Source of the DNA: Thermoleophilia bacterium
Lineage (GTDB): Bacteria; Actinomycetota; Thermoleophilia; Miltoncostaeales; Miltoncostaeaceae
Reading direction: 5' to 3'
DNA length: 10,116 bases
NCBI GenBank assembly: GCA_017882555.1
Contig: JADGPH010000015.1
Span: forward strand, 1-10,116
Shown: in pieces, positions 5,728 to 10,116 of the stretch
How the letters are laid out: each line of letters starts with the position of its first letter
Numbering within the stretch: position 1 is the first letter of the stretch
Made by a program: the position numbers and the translations under genes
Notes under the pieces: model-generated
Seen by the model: only the letters and a program-made list of their open reading frames with translations
Told to the model about the DNA's origin: nothing
The model's database searches: none

Positions 5728-8268
5728 ATGTCGACGCTCGATCGCAACGGACGCATTGAATTGCGCGAACTCGAGCTCGAGATGCGCTCGAGCTATCTCG
5801 ATTACGCCATGAGCGTCATTGTCGGTCGGGCGCTGCCCGACGTGCGTGACGGCCTGAAGCCGGTCCACCGCCGGGTGCTGTTCACGATGGACGACATGGG
5901 CCTCCAACCCGAGCGCCCACACGTGAAGTGCGCCAACATCGTGGGTCGCGTGATGGGTGAATTCCACCCCCATGGCGACCAGGCGATCTACGACGCGCTC
6001 GTCCGCTTGGCCCAAGACTTCGCCTCGCGCTACCCGCTGGTGGACGGCCAAGGGAACTTTGGATCAACCGAGTTTCCCGCCGCCGCCATGCGCTACACGG
6101 AGGCGCGGCTGTCGCATGTGGCGGTCGAGATGTTGCGCGGCATCGACGAAGACACCGTCGACGTCATCGCCACGTACGACGACCGGCGCACCGAGCCGGT
6201 CGTGTTGCCGGCTCGTCTGCCGAACCTGCTGATCAACGGTTCGTCGGGTATCGCCGTCGGGATGGCCACGAATATCCCGCCGCACAACATCGCCGAGGTC
6301 ATCGACGCGGTCGTCGCGCTGATCGACAACCCCGAGCTGACTGTCGAAGAGTTGATGCAGTATGTCCACGGCCCAGATTTCCCGACCGGTGGCCTGATCG
6401 TTGGCCGACAGGGGATTGTCGATGCGTACCGGACCGGCCGCGGCCGCGTGGTGGTCCGGGGGCGGGCCCATAACGAACAACTGCGCAACGGTCGCAATGC
6501 GATCGTGTTCACCGAGCTCCCGTACCAGGTCAACAAGTCTGACCTCGTACGGCGCATCGCGGAATTGGCCGAAGAGAAGGTCGTTCCCGAGGTCAGCGAT
6601 GTGAACGACGAGAGCGGGCGCGACGGCACCCGCGTGGTCGTCGTGCTGCGACGCGGGGCCGTGCCGCTCGTCGTGCTTAACAAGCTTTTCAAGCACACCT
6701 CCGCCCAGAGCACGTTTGGGGTCAACGCGATCGCCCTTGTCGATGGCGTACCGCGGACACTTGGATTGCGCGCGATTCTGGGCCACTACCTTGACCACCA
6801 GCGCGAAGTCGTCATCCGCCGGTCACGATTCCGCCTCGCTCGCGCCGAGCAGAGAGCACACATCCTGGAGGGGTTGCTGATCGCGCTGGAGCACATCGAT
6901 GAGGTCATCGCCCTCATCCGTGCCTCGGCCGACCCCGAGGATGCCCGCAACGGCTTGATCAGCCGCTTCTCTCTCACCGAGGTCCAGGCTCGCGCAATCC
7001 TCGATTTGCGCCTGCAGCGTTTGACCCAGCTCGAGGGCAACAGCATTCGTAAGGAGCACGACCAGCTCCAAACCGAGATCGCCGGACTGCGTGCGATCTT
7101 GGGTGACGAATCCCGGGTGATGGCCGTGATCCGCGAAGAAATCCTCGCGTTGCGCGGGCGATTTGCCGACGAGCGCCGCTCGGAGATCATTCCGGGCGAG
7201 GGCGAGATTGACCTCGAGGATCTGATTGCCGAGGAAGAAATGGTCGTGTCGATCTCCCGCGGGGGCTACATCAAGCGCCTGCCGGTCTCGACATACCGTG
7301 CCCAGCGCCGGGGTGGCAAGGGTTTGCGGGGGGCGAGGCTGAAGGATGACGACTACATCGAGCATTTGTTCATCGCCTCAACGCATGCGTACCTGTTGTT
7401 CTTTACGAACCGGGGACGGGTATATCGCCAGAAGGTCTACGAGCTGCCGCAGGGCGCCCGAGACGCCCGCGGTCGTCACATCAGTAATGTGCTCGCGCTG
7501 GTTGAAGGCGAAGAGGTGCGCGCCGTCTTTGCGACTCGGGATTACAGCGAGGGTCGGTTCCTGGTGTTGGCGACGCGTGATGGGATGGTCAAAAAGACCG
7601 AACTCAAGGCGTACGACACGGTGTTGCGGGAAGCCGGACTCTTTGCGATCAACCTCACCGACGACGACGAACTCGTCGGGGTGCAGATGACCGATGGTGA
7701 TGACGACATTCTGATCGTGTCGGCACGTGGGCAGGCGGCACGCTTCGACGAGGCGTTGGTGCGCCCGATGGGTCGCCAAACCCGTGGCGTGAAGGCGATG
7801 AACCTGTCCGCAGGGGACCGCGTGTTGGCCCTGTGCGTGGCCCGCGATGACGAAGATCTCTTGGTTGTGACCGGAAATGGATTCGGTAAGCGCACGCCGA
7901 TGGCCGACTACCCGCGCAAGGGTCGGCCAACCAAGGGCGTCCGGACGATCAAGGTCACCGATCGCAAGGGTGAGCTGGTGACCGCCCGTCCGGTGCGGGA
8001 GAAGAACCAACTGCTGCTCGTGTCGCTCGGTGGCCAGGTGATTCGCATCGATGTCGCCTCGGTGCGCCGCACCGGTCGGTCCACCGAGGGTGTCCGACTC
8101 ATGGTGATGGGCGACGACGACCAGGTCGCGACTGTCGCATCGGTGCTGGAACACGATGAGGTTCACGATGAAGGTGTCGAGTTTGAAGGCGACGACGTGC
8201 AAGGCGTCCTGCCGGACCTCGACGCTGATGCCGCTGCGATCGATGCTGTGGAGCCGGAGGCCGAGTAG
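5728..8268 (+). CDS. gyrA: DNA gyrase subunit A
   Basis: GyrA cuts and rejoins DNA and wraps it for negative supercoiling. The product is 846 residues, close to the usual 820-880. The active-site tyrosine is Tyr123 in AAMRYTEARL. The winged-helix region begins YAMSVIVGRALPDVRDGLKP (26-45). The GyrA box QRRGGKG is at 526-532, which marks gyrase rather than topoisomerase IV, and six-bladed pinwheel repeats follow to about residue 805. The last 39 residues are strongly acidic, like the regulatory tail of other GyrAs. In the quinolone-resistance region the sequence is HPHGDQAIYD: Gln85 stands where E. coli has Ser83, and Asp89 (E. coli Asp87) is kept. The ATG at 5728 has AGGGGG about 7 bases upstream. 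It is co-transcribed with gyrB in all likelihood. A 9-codon reading frame ends directly at its start codon. Confidence 0.98.
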   Translation: MSTLDRNGRIELRELELEMRSSYLDYAMSVIVGRALPDVRDGLKPVHRRVLFTMDDMGLQPERPHVKCANIVGRVMGEFHPHGDQAIYDALVRLAQDFASRYPLVDGQGNFGSTEFPAAAMRYTEARLSHVAVEMLRGIDEDTVDVIATYDDRRTEPVVLPARLPNLLINGSSGIAVGMATNIPPHNIAEVIDAVVALIDNPELTVEELMQYVHGPDFPTGGLIVGRQGIVDAYRTGRGRVVVRGRAHNEQLRNGRNAIVFTELPYQVNKSDLVRRIAELAEEKVVPEVSDVNDESGRDGTRVVVVLRRGAVPLVVLNKLFKHTSAQSTFGVNAIALVDGVPRTLGLRAILGHYLDHQREVVIRRSRFRLARAEQRAHILEGLLIALEHIDEVIALIRASADPEDARNGLISRFSLTEVQARAILDLRLQRLTQLEGNSIRKEHDQLQTEIAGLRAILGDESRVMAVIREEILALRGRFADERRSEIIPGEGEIDLEDLIAEEEMVVSISRGGYIKRLPVSTYRAQRRGGKGLRGARLKDDDYIEHLFIASTHAYLLFFTNRGRVYRQKVYELPQGARDARGRHISNVLALVEGEEVRAVFATRDYSEGRFLVLATRDGMVKKTELKAYDTVLREAGLFAINLTDDDELVGVQMTDGDDDILIVSARGQAARFDEALVRPMGRQTRGVKAMNLSAGDRVLALCVARDDEDLLVVTGNGFGKRTPMADYPRKGRPTKGVRTIKVTDRKGELVTARPVREKNQLLLVSLGGQVIRIDVASVRRTGRSTEGVRLMVMGDDDQVATVASVLEHDEVHDEGVEFEGDDVQGVLPDLDADAAAIDAVEPEAE

Positions 8269-8281
8269 GCCGCGGGGGAGC

Positions 8282-8306
8282 GTATGCCCCCCTCGGCGGG
8301 GTATGT
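8282..8306. terminator. Hairpin between convergent gyrA and galT-like gene
   Basis: The arms at 8282-8290 and 8298-8306 pair over nine positions (four C-G, two A-U and three G-U) around a 7-base loop. No T run follows on either strand. It lies 14 bases after the gyrA stop and 12 bases after the end of the oppositely oriented GalT-like gene, where a bidirectional terminator is expected. An overlapping alternative stem uses GGGGG at 8274-8278. Confidence 0.45.
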
Positions 8307-8317
8307 ATGCGTGCGGG

Positions 8318-9250
8318 CTAGATGCCTTCCCGGATCGCGTGCGCGAGCCCGTTTGGCTCGTTGAGCAGGGAGAACACGCCAGCACCAAGCTCCATACCCG
8401 CGAGGGTGCCGCGTCGCGGGACGATCTCGATATGCCAATGCATGGTGTCGGATCCGTCCCGGCGGCGCTGGTGCAGCCAGAGGTTGGCGGCCGAGGTCCC
8501 CACGAGCGCACTGAGTTCGCGCATGACCGGTTGCAGGATCGCCGCCAGCTCCGTTCCGGGTTGGGTGGGCCATTCGGGCAGGTGGGCTCGAGGGGCGATG
8601 CGGACTCCCCCCGAAAGGGTCGGCGCCTGCGGGCACCACGCCACGAGCGATCCCATTTCGGCGATGAGCGCGAGCCGCCGATCCTCCAATTCGTCGCAGA
8701 TCGGACACGTCGGAGCGGCAAGAAACGCCTGCTCTCGGCCCGCAAGACGCGGAGGAGAGAACGGGAAGCCGATCAGTTGCGCGTGCGAATGCTGTAGAGA
8801 CGCGCCCGCTGCTGCTCCTTGATTGAGAAACAGAAAGGGCCAGAGCCCACGGGGGTCTGATCGCATCGCGACCTCACGTTGTGCCCACGCATCGATGGCC
8901 CTCCTCATCTCGGGCGGGGTGAGATTCCAAAAGGCCAGCACGTGGCGAGGCGTATTGATGATGACCTCGTGGACCCCTTCGTCGGTCGGGAGCACGGGGA
9001 AGCGGTTGGGGATTGCCCGGACCCGCCATCCGGGGGTATTCGGCAGCGTGCCGGGGGCACGATCCGCCCAGACCTCCGGCGGGGTTTCACGCTCTGCGCC
9101 GGGGCAGAATGGGCAGCCATCGTGCACCGCATCGTCCGGCGGCAACATGTCGGAAGGTGCCATACGTCCCGTGTCGTGGGGCCGCTCCGTGCGCCCGGTG
9201 GCGACCAGCAGCGGCCGCCCGGTGATCGGGTCCCAGCGGACGGGGCTCAA
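8318..9250 (-). CDS. galT: GalT-like HIT-superfamily nucleotidyltransferase
   Basis: The protein belongs to the galactose-1-phosphate uridylyltransferase branch of the HIT superfamily, which transfers a nucleotide through a covalent histidine intermediate. GalT makes UDP-galactose from galactose-1-phosphate and UDP-glucose in the Leloir pathway. The product is 310 residues, a little short for GalT (about 330-350). NQGAAAGASLQHSHAQ (143-158) is the active site, with His156 the expected nucleophile. CPFC (46-49), His103 (TPRHVLAF) and His154 match the zinc ligands of E. coli GalT. A second pair, CPIC at 182-185, and MHWHIEIVPR (270-279) follow. HSHAQ rather than HPHGQ also resembles the ADP-glucose phosphorylase type, so the substrate is uncertain. 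The start is the TTG at 9250: an in-frame stop lies 22 bases upstream (9272-9274) and no ATG or GTG precedes the conserved N-terminus. No clear ribosome binding site is seen. It is convergent with gyrA and divergent from fabZ; no other galactose gene is nearby. Confidence 0.85.
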   Translation of the reverse strand: MSPVRWDPITGRPLLVATGRTERPHDTGRMAPSDMLPPDDAVHDGCPFCPGAERETPPEVWADRAPGTLPNTPGWRVRAIPNRFPVLPTDEGVHEVIINTPRHVLAFWNLTPPEMRRAIDAWAQREVAMRSDPRGLWPFLFLNQGAAAGASLQHSHAQLIGFPFSPPRLAGREQAFLAAPTCPICDELEDRRLALIAEMGSLVAWCPQAPTLSGGVRIAPRAHLPEWPTQPGTELAAILQPVMRELSALVGTSAANLWLHQRRRDGSDTMHWHIEIVPRRGTLAGMELGAGVFSLLNEPNGLAHAIREGI

Positions 9251-9378
9251 CGGTCTGCCCGGAGCCTGTGGTTATCTGGTCGGTGCACCTGGTGACGGTA
9301 TCGTAGCCGGCACGGGTGCGGGGCCCGGTGCGGCCTTCGCCCGGGCGGCACGATCCGGCGCCCTCAGTCAAGCCGTCC

Positions 9379-9386
9379 GATAGGAT
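9379..9386 (+). promoter_or_regulatory. Probable fabZ promoter -10 box
   Basis: GATAGGAT, the same 8-mer as before gyrB, lies in the 148-base spacer between the divergent GalT-like gene and fabZ. TAGGAT fits the TAnnnT pattern. No convincing -35 box is present. The expected transcription start at about 9393 leaves a leader of only about 5-6 bases before the GTG at 9399, so the fabZ mRNA may be leaderless or nearly so. Confidence 0.5.
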
Positions 9387-9398
9387 CAGTTTCCTGTC

Positions 9399-9839
9399 GT
9401 GAGCCTGCCCGACCCCAAAGACCTGCTCCCGCACCGGGAGCCTTTTTTGCTCGTTGACGAGATTCTGGAGCTTGTGCCAGGAGTCTCAGCCCGGGCGCGC
9501 TGGACCCTGCGTGACGATATGCCGTTCTTTGCGGGGCACTTTCCTGGAAATCCGATTACCCCAGGAGTCTTGATCGTCGAGTCGCTCGCGCAAACAGCGG
9601 GTCTCGCGGCGATGAGCCTGCCGGAGAACGCGGGGCGCCTCGCGCTGTTTGCGGGTATCGAGCGGGTGCGCTTCCGCCGCCCGGTCCGCCCCGGCGAGAC
9701 GCTTGAACTGGAGATGCGCATGACCCGTCAGCGGGGGCAGATCGGCTGGGCCGCGGGTGAGGCGCGCGTCGGCGATGCGCTCGCATGTGCGGCAAGTCTG
9801 TCGTTCGCTTTTGTCGATCTCGACAAGGCGACCGGATGA
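9399..9839 (+). CDS. fabZ: 3-hydroxyacyl-ACP dehydratase FabZ
   Basis: FabZ removes water from 3-hydroxyacyl-acyl carrier protein in the type II fatty-acid elongation cycle and works in the cytoplasm as a hot-dog-fold dimer or hexamer. The product is 146 residues (E. coli FabZ 151). LLPHREPFLLVDEI (9-22) is the typical N-terminus, FFAGHFPGNPITPGVLIVESLAQ (split here as 43-50 and 51-65) contains the catalytic His47 and Glu61, and RFRRPVRPGE lies at 92-101. The GTG at 9399 is the only start that keeps the normal short N-terminus. It has no Shine-Dalgarno sequence but a -10 box 12 bases upstream, pointing to leaderless translation. Its stop overlaps the fabH start (ATGA), so the two are translated together. 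Nothing in the sequence suggests the FabA isomerase variant, but motif inspection cannot exclude other dehydratase roles. Confidence 0.94.
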   Translation: MSLPDPKDLLPHREPFLLVDEILELVPGVSARARWTLRDDMPFFAGHFPGNPITPGVLIVESLAQTAGLAAMSLPENAGRLALFAGIERVRFRRPVRPGETLELEMRMTRQRGQIGWAAGEARVGDALACAASLSFAFVDLDKATG

Positions 9840-10116
9840 TCGGTGTTCCGGGGTCTCGCAGCCAAGGACGTGCGCGTCTGGTGGCGCTGGGCTCCTATGT
9901 GCCCACGCAGATCCTTTCGAACGCGGATCTCGAGCGGCAGGTCGATACCACCGACGAGTGGATCGTGTCGCGTACGGGGATTCGTGAGCGCCGCATCGTC
10001 GCGCCCGGGCAGGCGACAAGCGATCTGGCGATCTTGGCCGCCACCAATGTCCTGGAGGCGGCGCAACGCGGTGCCGACGAGATCGACGTACTCATCGTGC
10101 CGACGTGTACGCCCGA
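9836..10116 (+). CDS. fabH: 3-oxoacyl-ACP synthase III (KAS III), 5' part
   Basis: KAS III condenses an acyl-CoA primer with malonyl-ACP to start type II fatty-acid synthesis. Only the first 93 codons are present, and the gene runs off the right edge. The visible part has the family N-terminus: RLVALGSYVPTQILSNADL (14-32), then VDTTDEWIVSRTGIRERRI (35-53), ATSDLAILAA and a strand DVLIVPTCTP (84-93). The catalytic Cys (about residue 112) and the His/Asn lie beyond the window, so activity cannot be judged. The ATG at 9836 overlaps the fabZ stop as ATGA, and AAGG at 9825-9828 lies 7 bases upstream. The frame is open to the end. The pairing with fabZ and the RTGIRERR motif support FabH over other thiolase-fold enzymes. 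Confidence 0.9.
   Translation, partial: MIGVPGSRSQGRARLVALGSYVPTQILSNADLERQVDTTDEWIVSRTGIRERRIVAPGQATSDLAILAATNVLEAAQRGADEIDVLIVPTCTP

Noticed and set aside
7378..8745. A 455-codon open frame on the - strand running through the galT-like gene end and into gyrA.
   Set aside because: It overlaps the real GalT-like gene in another frame on the same strand and the 3' part of gyrA antisense. Its composition is Arg/Pro/His-rich shadow sequence.
8156..8822. Two + strand frames (213 and 166 codons) over the gyrA end and the GalT-like gene.
   Set aside because: They run across the gyrA stop and hairpin and are antisense to the conserved GalT-like motifs.
1..10116. Search for insertion sequences, CRISPR arrays, tRNA or rRNA genes, inteins in GyrA or GyrB, and toxin-antitoxin or defence-type genes.
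   Set aside because: No long repeats, repeat-spacer pattern, transposase motifs, cloverleaf or splice-type motifs were seen. The gyrase genes are uninterrupted. The region looks like ordinary core genome.

Overview
The window holds the replication-origin neighbourhood of a GC-rich bacterial chromosome. The order is a 437-base origin-like stretch, then dnaN, recF, a DUF721/dciA-type gene, gyrB and gyrA, all on the + strand. This order is the classic one of Actinobacteria, where dnaA lies just upstream of the origin; dnaA itself is not in the window. High GC, GTG and TTG starts, and -10 boxes without clear -35 boxes agree with that. The GyrB is the long form (about 800 residues, as in E. coli) rather than the short form of about 650-700 residues usual in well-studied Actinobacteria, so a deep actinobacterial lineage (an Acidimicrobiia-like group is my guess) is more likely than Mycobacterium or Streptomyces. 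The taxonomy is inference.

Region by region: positions 1-437 carry no convincing gene, but hold three DnaA-box-like 9-mers and an AT-rich tract of about 42 bases next to dnaN, the layout of an oriC. Positions 459-3183 hold dnaN (sliding clamp), recF (gap repair and loading factor) and a dciA-like DUF721 gene (probable replicative helicase loading), tightly packed or overlapping. A small hairpin at the end of dciA and a TAGGAT -10 box separate this group from gyrB-gyrA (3263-8268), the two gyrase subunits in one operon. A GC-rich hairpin lies between gyrA and a convergent HIT-superfamily nucleotidyltransferase annotated as GalT-like (8318-9250, - strand). After a 148-base divergent spacer come fabZ and the first 93 codons of fabH, which overlap by ATGA and run off the right edge.

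The genes work together as a replication block: origin, clamp, repair/loading factor, helicase-loading factor, and the topoisomerase that removes positive supercoils. Fatty-acid elongation genes (fabZ, fabH) follow. I found no mobile element, CRISPR array, RNA gene or undescribed defence-type system. The points worth a second look are protein variants (GyrB insert, Gln at the quinolone-site serine of GyrA, DciA layout) and the start-site and promoter arrangement of gyrB and fabZ.
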